Assembly: GCA_947454715.1 (NCBI GenBank)
Contig: CANGMZ010000010.1
Location: 1 to 47,288, forward strand
DNA: 47,288 nt
Direction of reading: 5' to 3'
Source of the DNA: Chitinophagaceae bacterium
GTDB taxonomy: Bacteria > Bacteroidota > Bacteroidia > Chitinophagales > Chitinophagaceae
The translations under genes were made by a program, and so were the position numbers. Positions 27,781 to 36,057 of the stretch are shown here, piece after piece (positions within the stretch are counted from its first letter, which is position 1; every line of letters begins with the position of its first letter). The notes under the pieces were generated by a model that was given only the letters and a program-made list of their open reading frames with translations, ran no database searches and was not told the DNA's origin.

Positions 27781-27912
27781 ATAAGACATAAGCTTTCGCG
27801 GGATGAAGCTGTAGTCGTAAAAAGTATGTTTGCCCTTTTCTACAGGGCTCGTCTCTTTTATACTATACCTTCTTTTCCGTATTTTATATTGTTTTAAAAA
27901 CTATAGTTGGTT

Positions 27913-28125
27913 ATGCCTGCGCCTGAACAAAAAGTTTGTCCATGTTGTAAGTCTGCATTTGTATGCAATGCTACTGATATTGCTTCATGTCAGTGTAGCG
28001 GTGTAATACTTACAGATTATGATAAAGCAACAATAGCAAAAAGCTATAACGATTGTCTTTGCCGCAACTGTCTGTTAGCCATGCAAACGACTACAGATAA
28101 CATCCTTGATACTTTCACCATATAA
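27913..28125 (+). CDS. Cysteine-rich CWC-type small protein under B12 riboswitch control
   Basis: Small protein of 70 residues with nine cysteines, resembling the Cys_rich_CWC family. The pattern is CPCC (9-12), C18, CQC (26-28, in place of the family's CWC), then CLCRNC (48-53). These residues suggest a zinc or iron-sulfur binding knuckle; there is no signal peptide. The ATG at 27913 is used because the longer frame would begin with TTG at 27907. It is the first gene after the cobalamin riboswitch, so its expression probably rises when B12 is scarce. An 11-base gap to the thioesterase suggests cotranscription. A role in cobalamin or metal handling is inference from the riboswitch only. Confidence 0.82.
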   Translation: MPAPEQKVCPCCKSAFVCNATDIASCQCSGVILTDYDKATIAKSYNDCLCRNCLLAMQTTTDNILDTFTI

Positions 28126-28136
28126 ACAATAAAAAT

Positions 28137-28523
28137 ATGACACTAGAAGAACGTATTTCAGCCTCTGAGACGAGAATTTTCAAAGCAGTTTTCCCTAATA
28201 CTACTAATCATTACGACACCTTGTTTGGTGGTACTGCGATGCACTTAATGGATGAGGTGGCATTTATTACTGCAACTCGTTTTGCAAGGAAGCGCATGGT
28301 AACTGTAAGTTCAGATAAGATAGATTTCAAAAAGCCTATACCGGCAGGTACTATTATAGAGTTGGTAGGTACTATAGACCATGTAGGTAACACCAGTTTG
28401 AAAGTGTTAGTGGAGATATACATTGAAGAAATGTATTCATTTGTTAGGCAGAAGGCTATTACTGGCACGTTTACTTTTGTTGCTATTAATGAGCAAAAGC
28501 ATCCGGTAAAAGTTATTGATTAG
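28137..28523 (+). CDS. Acyl-CoA thioesterase (YciA/ACOT hotdog type)
   Basis: Hotdog acyl-CoA thioesterase of 128 residues, cytoplasmic, expected to hydrolyse medium- to long-chain acyl-CoA. The family motif is seen in FPNTTNHYDTLFGGTAMHLMDEVAFITATRFARK (residues 19-52), with the G-G-x-x-M-x-x-M-D-E core in which the acidic residues are catalytic, followed by VTVSSDKIDFKKPIPAGTIIEL and VGNTSLKVLVEI. It follows the CWC-type gene by 11 bases and so may fall under the same cobalamin riboswitch. A functional link between B12 and acyl-CoA turnover (for example propionyl/methylmalonyl-CoA) is possible but unproven. Confidence 0.9.
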   Translation: MTLEERISASETRIFKAVFPNTTNHYDTLFGGTAMHLMDEVAFITATRFARKRMVTVSSDKIDFKKPIPAGTIIELVGTIDHVGNTSLKVLVEIYIEEMYSFVRQKAITGTFTFVAINEQKHPVKVID

Positions 28524-28565
28524 AACTGACCTTAAATATCTTGTTTTTAGTATTTTACACTCAGC

Positions 28566-29447
28566 ATGATAACAATAGGAAAGAAAGGGAATCTGATCAA
28601 TATTTTTGAGCTACGTAAGGCCGATACCTTTAGTAGGTTGATGCCTTATATTATAGCCGTGTGCGTATATACTGCTATTGTGTATTATGTAATGATTTCT
28701 ATTCTTCATTTGCATGATGTTCCGCCTTTTAAGAGTGTTCTTACTTTACACACCTTGCTAGGTGCTATTATTAGCTTGTTAATGGTATTTCGTACCAACA
28801 CTGCTTACGATAGATGGTGGGAAGGCCGTAAATTATGGGGGGCATTAGTAAACAACAGCCGCAATTTGGCAGTGAAGATGAATGCCATGCTGCCACGAGC
28901 CAACGAGAAGGATAGAAGCTTTTTTAAGAAGATTATTCCGATGTTTGCTTATGCATTGTATTTGCATCTGAGGGCAGAGAGCACCCGATTAGAGCTGGAT
29001 GGTGAGCCCCATCCGGAAATTCCGGATTTTGACCATACCCGGCACGTACCTAATCAGATAGCGTCTGTTATGGCCACTAAGCTTAACCTTATGTATAAAG
29101 AAGGTACACTGACCGGCGACCAGTTGATTATTCTGAATGCAGAGTTTCAATCATTTCTTGATGTTTGTGGTGCCTGTGAACGAATAAAAAACACACCCAT
29201 ACCATATTCTTATAGCACATTCATCAAAAAGTTCATCTTCCTGTATATCATTACACTGCCTTTCGGGTTGGTGTTTACGCTCACTTACCTCAGCATACCT
29301 ATAGTAGGTATTGTGTTTTATGTATTAGCAAGTTTGGAGATGATTGCGGAGGAAATTGAAGATCCTTTTGGTACTGAATTCAACGATTTGCCATTGGAGA
29401 AGATGGCAGATAATATTAAGAAGAATGTTGAGTATATACTGATGTAA
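28566..29447 (+). CDS. Bestrophin family (RFP-TM) ion channel protein
   Basis: Inner-membrane bestrophin-like protein of 293 residues. Bacterial members form pentameric channels for ions. The family features are the N-terminal transmembrane pair (IIAVCVYTAIVYYVMISILHLH and LHTLLGAIISLLMVFRTNTAYDRWWEGRKLWGALVNNSRNLA, with the conserved FRTNTAYDRWWEGR), the CxxxxxIKNTPIPYSYSTFIKKFIFLYIITLPFG block, and the C-terminal EEIEDPFGTEFNDLPLEKM, which matches the family's Asp-Pro-Phe-Gly signature. It starts 42 bases after the thioesterase and may be the last gene of the same transcript. Confidence 0.92.
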   Translation: MITIGKKGNLINIFELRKADTFSRLMPYIIAVCVYTAIVYYVMISILHLHDVPPFKSVLTLHTLLGAIISLLMVFRTNTAYDRWWEGRKLWGALVNNSRNLAVKMNAMLPRANEKDRSFFKKIIPMFAYALYLHLRAESTRLELDGEPHPEIPDFDHTRHVPNQIASVMATKLNLMYKEGTLTGDQLIILNAEFQSFLDVCGACERIKNTPIPYSYSTFIKKFIFLYIITLPFGLVFTLTYLSIPIVGIVFYVLASLEMIAEEIEDPFGTEFNDLPLEKMADNIKKNVEYILM

Positions 29448-29495
29448 TTCAGTTGAAATTTCAAGAAATATTTTCTAAAATATAAAGTTTAAGAA

Positions 29496-30403
29496 CTAAG
29501 ATGCTATCTTATTTCTGTAGCCACCAGGTGTAATGCCTTCCGTTTTCTTAAACAGCTTTATGAAATTATTTGTGTCTTCAAAACCAGTCTCCATACATAT
29601 TTGTTGAATACTCAGTTTAGTTCCTGCAATCAATACTTTCGCAAGCTTCAGACGTTCGCTAATAATAAATTGTGTAGGTGTTATGCCATATTCCCGTTTA
29701 AATACACGAAAGAAATTAGGCCTGCTCATGTATACTTTCTTGCTTAGTTGATCTACATCTATTTTATTGTGCAGATTCGCTCTTATATATTCAGCAAGGT
29801 GATTGAACGGGTTGTTAGGAGATGGTTTATGCTCATGAATTTCGTAGAGATTCTGTAATTGTACTAAGCGAACAATTAGCTCTTTCATAGTGAGGTCTGC
29901 AAGAATATCTTTAGTGAGGTTTTCTCACTGCAGATTGTTACCATTTTATTGATTACATCTGCAAGTACACTGCTATTCCTGAGGTGCGTAAATCTGAAAT
30001 TAATATCCCAGGAACTATTTACACCTTCCCGAGGAAAGCTTTCATTCAGATAGTTAACAGTTTTAGCAACAGCATCGCGATCTATAGTTAGTGCTATACA
30101 TTGAGTTGGGTTCTGCATTTCTGCTTCCGGAAAATCTATAGCCATCTTTGTTCCAGCAGGTGCCAGCACGGTTTCTCCGGGAACATACTCAAAAGATGGT
30201 GTACCCGGTAAATGCATGACTTTTTTGCCCCTTACCATGCTGGTTATAACAAGATCGTGGAATGCCAGTTGAAACATCTCAGATGTTCGGTAGGTCTCAA
30301 ATACATTAAGTTCACACTTATCTAAAGTGTAAATCTTTCTGTTCTCAACATCAGTAAGCAAGTTCTTTTGTGGGGTCAGCTTAATTTGTTGTATAAAACT
30401 CAT
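29496..30403 (-). pseudogene. AraC-type regulator of the aldehyde dehydrogenase genes, split by a frameshift
   Basis: Two overlapping frames together make one AraC-family regulator of about 300 residues. The first (30403 to 29885, 172 residues) is the cupin-like AraC_N sensor domain (GKKVMHLPGTPSFEYVPGE, DFPEAEMQNPTQCIAL). It ends SEKTSLKIFLQTSL then stop. Read one base back, the DNA gives SLK-DILADLTMKELIVRLVQLQNL, the expected join, so a base seems missing near 29909. The second frame (29888 to 29496, 130 residues) holds both helix-turn-helix motifs (IDVDQLSKKVYMSRPNFFRVFKREYG, LSIQQICMETGFEDTNNFIKLFK). Stop and next ATG overlap (29885-29888), so two separate polypeptides could still be made. 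Sequencing error is possible. It is divergent from the aldehyde dehydrogenase gene. Confidence 0.8.
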
Positions 30404-30477
30404 GTATTTGATTTTCGATAGTACAATTTACTTATTTAAAAGTTACCAACAATAGATTAGTGGCGATTGATACAATA

Positions 30478-30499
30478 ATACTATTTCGTGATACTATTT
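30478..30499 (+). promoter_or_regulatory. Direct repeat in the aldehyde dehydrogenase promoter region, possible AraC site
   Basis: ATACTATTT occurs at 30478-30486 and 30491-30499, 13 bases apart start to start, in the space between the AraC-type gene and the aldehyde dehydrogenase gene. Direct repeats are usual for AraC-family operators, but spacing is often nearer 21 bases, so this is tentative. Confidence 0.35.
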
Positions 30500-30559
30500 A
30501 CCTGTGCATTGGAAAAGTATATAAATAGCTTTGAATTGTACTAATCAAACACTATATAT

Positions 30560-32104
30560 ATGTCAACACAATCAGCGTCATCAAGCATCGTTACTGATAG
30601 CTTGGCAAAGAACAATTGGCCTGCGTTTAAAAGCAGATATGAAAATTACATTGGTGGAAAGTGGGTTGCACCGGTTGGTGGAGAGTACTTTGATAATATT
30701 TCACCGGTTACAGGTCAGATATTCACTCAGGCTGCCAGATCTAAAAAAGAAGATATTGAATTGGCTGTAGATGCTGCACTTGAAGCATTTACAGCATGGA
30801 GTAAAACTGCAGTAACATATAGAAGTAACATACTGCTTAAAATTGCGCAGGTTATAGAAGATAACCTACCATACCTTGCTACAGTAGAAACTATTGATAA
30901 CGGTAAGCCAATTCGTGAAACAATGGCTGCTGATCTTCCATTGGTTGTAGATCATTTCAGATATTTTGCAGGCGTTATCAGAGCAGAAGAAGGTACAATT
31001 TCAGAACATGATGAGCATACCGTAAGTATTAACTTACACGAACCTATTGGTGTAGTCGGACAAATCATTCCATGGAATTTTCCATTATTGATGGCTACAT
31101 GGAAAATGGCACCGGCTTTGGCGGCAGGTTGCACAGTAGTGTTGAAGCCAGCTGAACAGACGCCAACCAGCATAATGGTGTTGTTGGAACTTATTGGTGA
31201 TCTTTTGCCGGCAGGTGTGTTGAATGTGGTTACCGGTTTTGGTCCTGAAGCAGGTAAGCCATTGGCGACATCTCCTAGAATTTCTAAGGTGTCATTTACA
31301 GGTGAGACAACCACAGGTCGCCTTATTATGCAATATGCATCTGAAAATCTGATTCCTGTAACCATGGAATTGGGTGGTAAATCACCAAATATCTTTTTCC
31401 CATCAGTCGCGGAGGCAGATGATGATTTCTTTGACAAAGCAGTAGAAGGCGCGGTAATGTTTGCACTTAACCAAGGTGAAATATGTACTTGCCCTTCACG
31501 TATACTTGTTCATGAAAGCATTTATGACAAGTTTATGGAGAAAGTGATAGCACGTACAAAGGCAATCACTACAGGTAATCCACTAGATCCGAACACGATG
31601 ATTGGTGCTCAGGCTTCTAATGATCAGTACGAGAAGATTCTCTCTTATATTGACATTGGTAAGCAAGAAGGTGCTGAGTTATTAGTAGGTGGTGCGCCAG
31701 TGAAACAAGAAAGCGGATTGGAGAATGGTTATTATATTCAACCAACTATCTTCAAAGGCAATAACAAAATGCGTATTTTCCAGGAAGAGATCTTCGGACC
31801 GGTTGTTTGTGTAACTACATTTAAAAATACGGAAGAAGCAATAGCAATTGCTAATGATTCTCTTTATGGATTAGGATCAGGCGTGTGGACGCGCGATGCA
31901 CATGAGCTTTATCAGGTGCCACGTGCCATTCAGGCAGGTCGTGTTTGGGTAAACTGCTATCATGCTTATCCTGCACATGCTCCGTTTGGTGGGTATAAAA
32001 AGTCTGGTTTCGGTAGAGAAACACACAAAATGATGCTGAGCCACTACAGACAGACTAAAAATATGCTGATTTCTTACAGCAAACAAAAATTAGGATTTTT
32101 CTAA
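30560..32104 (+). CDS. NAD(P)-dependent aldehyde dehydrogenase (AldB/ExaC type)
   Basis: Cytoplasmic aldehyde dehydrogenase, 514 residues, oxidising short-chain aldehydes such as acetaldehyde to acids. Motifs in order: [23 protein letters not shown], cofactor-binding [32 protein letters not shown], the catalytic glutamate E270 in MELGGKSPN and the nucleophile C309 in GEICTCPSR, and the C-terminal [21 protein letters not shown]. The GEICTCPSR and [17 protein letters not shown] segments are typical of the AldB/ExaC/acetaldehyde branch. It is divergent from the AraC-type regulator and 65 bases upstream of a DUF779 gene, a common three-gene arrangement for aldehyde detoxification or alcohol use. 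Confidence 0.94.
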   Translation: MSTQSASSSIVTDSLAKNNWPAFKSRYENYIGGKWVAPVGGEYFDNISPVTGQIFTQAARSKKEDIELAVDAALEAFTAWSKTAVTYRSNILLKIAQVIEDNLPYLATVETIDNGKPIRETMAADLPLVVDHFRYFAGVIRAEEGTISEHDEHTVSINLHEPIGVVGQIIPWNFPLLMATWKMAPALAAGCTVVLKPAEQTPTSIMVLLELIGDLLPAGVLNVVTGFGPEAGKPLATSPRISKVSFTGETTTGRLIMQYASENLIPVTMELGGKSPNIFFPSVAEADDDFFDKAVEGAVMFALNQGEICTCPSRILVHESIYDKFMEKVIARTKAITTGNPLDPNTMIGAQASNDQYEKILSYIDIGKQEGAELLVGGAPVKQESGLENGYYIQPTIFKGNNKMRIFQEEIFGPVVCVTTFKNTEEAIAIANDSLYGLGSGVWTRDAHELYQVPRAIQAGRVWVNCYHAYPAHAPFGGYKKSGFGRETHKMMLSHYRQTKNMLISYSKQKLGFF

Positions 32105-32169
32105 TAACGATAGTGTAATTTATGAGAGCCATTCTTCTGATGGCTCCCTTTTTGTTTAAACTACAGCGT

Positions 32170-32547
32170 ATGGAGCAGATAAGAAGGGTTCAGGCATCTG
32201 ATAAGGCAAAAGAATTGATAGCGCAACTAAAAGCAATGCATGGCGAGTTGATGTTTCACCAAAGTGGCGGATGCTGCGATGGCTCACAACCTATGTGCTT
32301 TGAGAAAGGGGATTTTAAAACAGGTAGCAGTGATGTGCGTTTAGATATTGTTGAAGGTTGTGAGTTTTGGATGGCACGAGATCAGTTTGAATTCTGGCAG
32401 TATAGTGAATTAACATTAGATGTTATTGCTGGGCGGGGTTCAAGTTTCTCTTTAGAAATTCCATTGGGTTATAGATTTCATATACGTTCCCGCATATTTT
32501 CAGATGAAGAAATAGGCAATTTAATAGCAGTATTTTATAACGATTAG
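32170..32547 (+). CDS. DUF779 protein of the aldehyde dehydrogenase operon
   Basis: Small cytoplasmic protein of 125 residues in the DUF779 family. I start at the ATG at 32170 (MEQIRRVQASDKAKELI) rather than the ATG at 32122, because the extra 16 residues are hydrophobic and absent from the usual family start. The family core is evident: LKAMHGELMFHQSGGCCDGSQPMCFEKGDF, with three conserved cysteines (CC and C) and a histidine that could bind a metal, then GCEFWMARDQFEFW and FSLEIPLGYRFHIRSRIFSDEE. It is usually found beside aldehyde dehydrogenases, as here; the molecular role is unknown. A bidirectional terminator follows. Confidence 0.87.
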   Translation: MEQIRRVQASDKAKELIAQLKAMHGELMFHQSGGCCDGSQPMCFEKGDFKTGSSDVRLDIVEGCEFWMARDQFEFWQYSELTLDVIAGRGSSFSLEIPLGYRFHIRSRIFSDEEIGNLIAVFYND

Positions 32548-32560
32548 AATTGTAACAAAT

Positions 32561-32599
32561 GCAAAACGGGAATACGCTTGATGCATATTCCCGTTTTGC
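32561..32599. terminator. Bidirectional terminator between DUF779 and paaZ
   Basis: GCAAAACGGGAATA (32561-32574) is perfectly complementary to TATTCCCGTTTTGC (32586-32599). The A/T-rich ends suit termination on both strands between the converging genes. Confidence 0.85.
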
Positions 32600-32618
32600 T
32601 ATTTTAGGCTATGATTTA

Positions 32619-34673
32619 TTATCCTTGATTTTTCATTTTTACCATAGTTAAGATTGTAGCTATGGCAACTGTTTCATTGGTTTGGTCATAAACTTCAACT
32701 AACCATTTTACAATACCTTTTGCAATATCGTCTTCTGAGCGTTTTTCCTGAGCAGTTTTTTCTTTAACTGTTAGTTTTACGCCAATGGTCATTCCCGGAT
32801 AAACAGGTTTTGTGAAGCGACACTCGTCAATACCATAGTTAAGCAATACTGGACCTTTTTTAGCATCTACAAATAGACCTGCTGCTTTAGAAAGGATGAA
32901 GTATCCGTGCGCTACGCGACCTTCAAATATCGTTCCTTCCAGTGATGTGGCATCCATGTGAGCATAGAAATTGTCACCGCTGACGTTGGCAAAATTTGTA
33001 ATGTCTGCTTCTGTAACTGTATGCTTAGCTGTTACTAATGTCTCGCTGATTTCCAGTTCTTCAAAATATTTTTTGAAGGGATGCTTATCGTATTCATGCT
33101 GTTTGCCAAACTGCTGATATACATTGGTGATGTGACTGATAGTGGTTGGCGAACCTTGTATAGCTGTGCGCTGCAAGTAGTGCATCACACCGCGTTTGCC
33201 ACCCATTTCCTCGCCACCACCTGCACGACCCGGACCACCATGTACCAGCATTGGCATCGGTGAACCGTGACCTGTACTTTCTTTGGCACAATCGCTGTTC
33301 AATATCAATATACGACCATGCATTGTTGCCGTACCCAATACAATTTCTTTGGCAATATCATCATCTGCTGTTACCACAGAACTCACCAAAGATCCTTTAC
33401 CCATGCGGCTCAGCTCTATAGCTTCATCGATATTGTTATAAGGGATAATTGTTGATACCGGACCGAAAGCTTCAATGTTATGACAATCTGTTTTTACAAA
33501 TGGGTCATCATTATAGAAAATTACCGGAGGTAAGAATGCACCTTTCTCTTTATCTGCACCCAGTACTTCAAAACTATCTAAATTGCCAATGACAATGCGC
33601 TGAGATAATGATAGTTGTTGTACACGCTCCCTTACTTCATTTCTCTGGCCTATACCTGCCAAAGGGCCCATGCGCACTTCTTTGATAGATGGATCACCTA
33701 TTGTATTGCTCATCAGGCGTTTGCCTAATGCTATCTGTACATCTTCAACACGATCTGCTGGAACTATGATACGGCGTATTGCAGTACATTTCTGCCCTGC
33801 CTTTGTAGTTATTTCGCGAACCACTTCTTTTATGAAAATGTCAAATTCAGGCATGCCGGGGTGTACGTCACTACCCAATATGCAGCAGTTGAGTGAGTCT
33901 GCTTCCATAGTAAAAGAAACTGCTTCAGACAATATTCTTGGGTGAGATTTCAGCATCTTTCCTGTGCTTGCTGAACCAGTGAATGTTACTGTATCTTCTG
34001 TTTCTATTGTATCTAATATACCTCTTGCACTACCGCAAATCAGCTGTAGTGAACCTTCAGGAAGAATATTAGATTTTATTATCTCTTCAAAAACAACTTC
34101 AGTAAGATAAGAGGTAAGTGTTGCCGGCTTCACAATAGCAGGAACACCTGCCAACAAGTTAACTGCAATTTTTTCTAACATACCCCATACAGGGAAGTTG
34201 AACGCATTGATATGTATAGCAACGCCTTCTTTTGGTACCATGATGTGATGGCCAATAAACGTGTTGTTTTTTGATAATTTTGCTGCTTCACCATCTACAT
34301 AGAAACGCTCATCAGGAAACTGCTTACGTAAGCTTGCATAAGAAAACAGATTACCGATACCACCTTCAATATCTACCCATGAATCAGCACGTGTAGCACC
34401 TGTCATGGCACTTATGGTATAGAAGTATTCTTTACGTTCCTGTAAATGTAGTGCCAATGCTTTTAGCATACGGCCACGCTCCTGAAAGGTGAGTTTGCGG
34501 AGTGCTTTACCACCTACTTTACGAGCATACTGCATCATAGCCCCAAAATCAAGGCCATCGCTGCTGGCAGTATATATTGCTGCGCCGGTTACTGCATTAT
34601 GAAGGGTTTCTCCCTCTTTTGTGCCATTTACCCATTTACCTTCAGCGTAGTTCTTCAGTTGTGTTACTGACAT
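32619..34673 (-). CDS. paaZ: Phenylacetate degradation bifunctional protein PaaZ
   Basis: Bifunctional cytoplasmic enzyme of 684 residues, the usual PaaZ length. In the phenylacetyl-CoA pathway the C-terminal MaoC-like hydratase opens the oxepin-CoA ring and the N-terminal aldehyde dehydrogenase oxidises the resulting semialdehyde. The dehydrogenase half shows INAFNFPVWGMLEKIAVNLLAG, VTFTGSASTG, the glutamate in FTMEADSLNCCILG and the catalytic cysteine in KAGQKCTAIRRI. The hydratase half (about 540-680) shows FANVSGDNFYAHMDATS and GRVAHGYFILSKAAGLFVD, with the expected catalytic Asp and His. No other paa gene is in the window, so the pathway genes must be elsewhere, or the enzyme serves alone. 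Confidence 0.94.
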   Translation of the reverse strand: MSVTQLKNYAEGKWVNGTKEGETLHNAVTGAAIYTASSDGLDFGAMMQYARKVGGKALRKLTFQERGRMLKALALHLQERKEYFYTISAMTGATRADSWVDIEGGIGNLFSYASLRKQFPDERFYVDGEAAKLSKNNTFIGHHIMVPKEGVAIHINAFNFPVWGMLEKIAVNLLAGVPAIVKPATLTSYLTEVVFEEIIKSNILPEGSLQLICGSARGILDTIETEDTVTFTGSASTGKMLKSHPRILSEAVSFTMEADSLNCCILGSDVHPGMPEFDIFIKEVVREITTKAGQKCTAIRRIIVPADRVEDVQIALGKRLMSNTIGDPSIKEVRMGPLAGIGQRNEVRERVQQLSLSQRIVIGNLDSFEVLGADKEKGAFLPPVIFYNDDPFVKTDCHNIEAFGPVSTIIPYNNIDEAIELSRMGKGSLVSSVVTADDDIAKEIVLGTATMHGRILILNSDCAKESTGHGSPMPMLVHGGPGRAGGGEEMGGKRGVMHYLQRTAIQGSPTTISHITNVYQQFGKQHEYDKHPFKKYFEELEISETLVTAKHTVTEADITNFANVSGDNFYAHMDATSLEGTIFEGRVAHGYFILSKAAGLFVDAKKGPVLLNYGIDECRFTKPVYPGMTIGVKLTVKEKTAQEKRSEDDIAKGIVKWLVEVYDQTNETVAIATILTMVKMKNQG

Positions 34674-34761
34674 GATATAGAAAAGTCTGTTTGATTAGAA
34701 ATGATACTGCAATTTATAGATTTTAGGCGGTTTTATCCATACAATTTGCCAATTCAGCTAT

Positions 34762-34777
34762 TATCCTTGTACTTTTA
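34762..34777 (+). promoter_or_regulatory. Promoter region of the YhcH/NanQ-type gene
   Basis: Two overlapping near matches to TAnnTTTG lie here: TATCCTTG (34762-34769) and TACTTTTA (34770-34777); the second has TTTG at 34745-34748 at a 21-base spacing. Either places the transcript start close to or beyond the TTG at 34778, which favours the GTG at 34799 as start. Confidence 0.45.
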
Positions 34778-34798
34778 TTGTCTCAAATAAGTTTACCT

Positions 34799-35257
34799 GT
34801 GATTATAGATAAATTATCGAATGCCGACAGATATGCTGCATTGAATGAAGGCATCAGCAAAGCATTGCATTACCTGAACAATACTGACCTAATCAACATA
34901 GAGCCGGGTAAGTACTTGATAGAGGGAGATAGGCTATTTGCGATTGTACAGGAATATGATACAATTGATAGCGTCAAGGAGCAAATGGAGTCGCATAGAA
35001 ATTATATCGATGTGCAATACATGATTACAGGTGCCGAATTAGTTGGGCATTCTATTTTTGTTGACCATCAAGTGAGCAAGGAATACAGCCCTGAAGAAGA
35101 TTATATGTTGTATGCCGCACAGCCTGATTTTTTTACCCAGATGGCTACAGGTACTTTCATGGTATTCTATCCTACAGATTTACACATGCCTTGCATAAAG
35201 ATAGACACTCCTCAAAAAGTCAAAAAGGTTGTGGTTAAAGTTGCCGTTAATTGGTGA
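34799..35257 (+). CDS. YhcH/YjgK/YiaL (DUF386, NanQ-like) family protein
   Basis: Cupin-like protein of 152 residues. The E. coli member YhcH (NanQ) is an N-acetylneuraminate anomerase; others act near sugar catabolic genes. Family blocks are DKLSNADRYAALNEGISKALHYLNNTDL, GKYLIEGDRLFAIVQEY, ESHRNYIDVQYMITGAELVG and FMVFYPTDLHMPCI, which contain the histidines and glutamates that hold a metal. I choose the GTG at 34799, since VIIDKLSNADRY then becomes the normal MIxDxLxNA start; the TTG at 34778 would add seven residues and lies at the promoter. No sialic acid gene is adjacent, so the substrate is unknown. A shared terminator follows. Confidence 0.84.
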   Translation: MIIDKLSNADRYAALNEGISKALHYLNNTDLINIEPGKYLIEGDRLFAIVQEYDTIDSVKEQMESHRNYIDVQYMITGAELVGHSIFVDHQVSKEYSPEEDYMLYAAQPDFFTQMATGTFMVFYPTDLHMPCIKIDTPQKVKKVVVKVAVNW

Positions 35258-35285
35258 TTGGCTCCATTGATATAATTCTTAGTAT

Positions 35286-35320
35286 AACTAAAAGGGCTTC
35301 AATTTGCCCTTTTTTAGTTT
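35286..35320. terminator. Terminator between NanQ-like and deacetylase genes
   Basis: AACTAAAAGGGC (35286-35297) can pair with GCCCTTTTTTAGTT (from 35305), with a T-rich 3' side. It overlaps the stop codon of the converging deacetylase gene. Confidence 0.75.
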
Positions 35321-36040
35321 TATCGTGAATTCTTTGAGCGTATCTGTACCACGGAAGTCAATACGTCTGATTTCATATAAATCAGGAGCCGGTGTTTTGC
35401 TCACCTGATTTCCAATTCGGAAAGCAGCTTCAATGCCATTCTCTTTCATCCACAATTTGAGTGCAGAAAGTATTTGGTTATTCTTGGGGCGCGCACCATA
35501 AGGATAAGCTAATACTTTAAAATAGGGTAGGCCACTGTTATCCATAACTTCTATGGATTTGGACATGATTGTTTGAATGTCGTTCAGTGCCGTTTGTTTG
35601 AAGTTCTCATGATGGTAACCATGAAGGGCAAGTTGTACAACACTTGGGTCTAAGTGTTGTAGTTCATTCACTGTCATTTTTGCATTTACCGGGTCTGTTT
35701 CGGCGTTTGCGGTTCCATCAAGAGTATCTGCAATAATGAAAAATGTTGCGTTCCAACCCATTTCCAGCAAGAGAGGATAAACATAAGTTAGGTTATTGAG
35801 ATAGCCATCATCAAATGTGATTAGCATGGACTTTGCGGGGAAATCCTTTTTTACTCCTTTAGCAATATCTATGTATTCCCTTAGCGATAAGGCAATATAT
35901 CCTTCATTTTGCAAAAACAGCCATTGCTCCTTTAGCTTATCAGGGTCAATAGTTAAAAAGTCGTTTTGTCCCGGCCAAACCCTATGGTACATCAATACAG
36001 GTATGCCCTTTATTTCAGGAAGCAGCCAACTCCAGTTCAT
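35288..36040 (-). CDS. Polysaccharide deacetylase (NodB-type, CE4)
   Basis: Carbohydrate esterase 4 protein of 250 residues that removes acetyl groups from an N-acetylated glycan. The first metal motif TFDDG is at residues 75-79 (catalytic base and metal-binding Asp), the second HGYHH at 140-144 supplies the histidine ligands, and AYPYGARP at about 168-175 is the third motif. No signal peptide or membrane anchor is seen, so it may act in the cytoplasm or use another route. It lies 17 bases downstream of a WaaE-like glycosyltransferase, suggesting that both modify a lipopolysaccharide or capsule precursor. Confidence 0.9.
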   Translation of the reverse strand: MNWSWLLPEIKGIPVLMYHRVWPGQNDFLTIDPDKLKEQWLFLQNEGYIALSLREYIDIAKGVKKDFPAKSMLITFDDGYLNNLTYVYPLLLEMGWNATFFIIADTLDGTANAETDPVNAKMTVNELQHLDPSVVQLALHGYHHENFKQTALNDIQTIMSKSIEVMDNSGLPYFKVLAYPYGARPKNNQILSALKLWMKENGIEAAFRIGNQVSKTPAPDLYEIRRIDFRGTDTLKEFTIKLKKGKLKPF

Positions 36041-36057
36041 GCTTCAAATATAACGAA

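Noticed and set aside
29885-29914. Programmed -1 frameshift in the AraC-type gene
   Set aside because: The site reads ACTAAAGAT, which is not a standard slippery heptamer, and no stimulatory structure was evident; a base loss is simpler.
32122-32169. Earlier ATG for the DUF779 gene
   Set aside because: The extra 16 residues are hydrophobic and not part of the usual family start; the ATG at 32170 gives a normal length.
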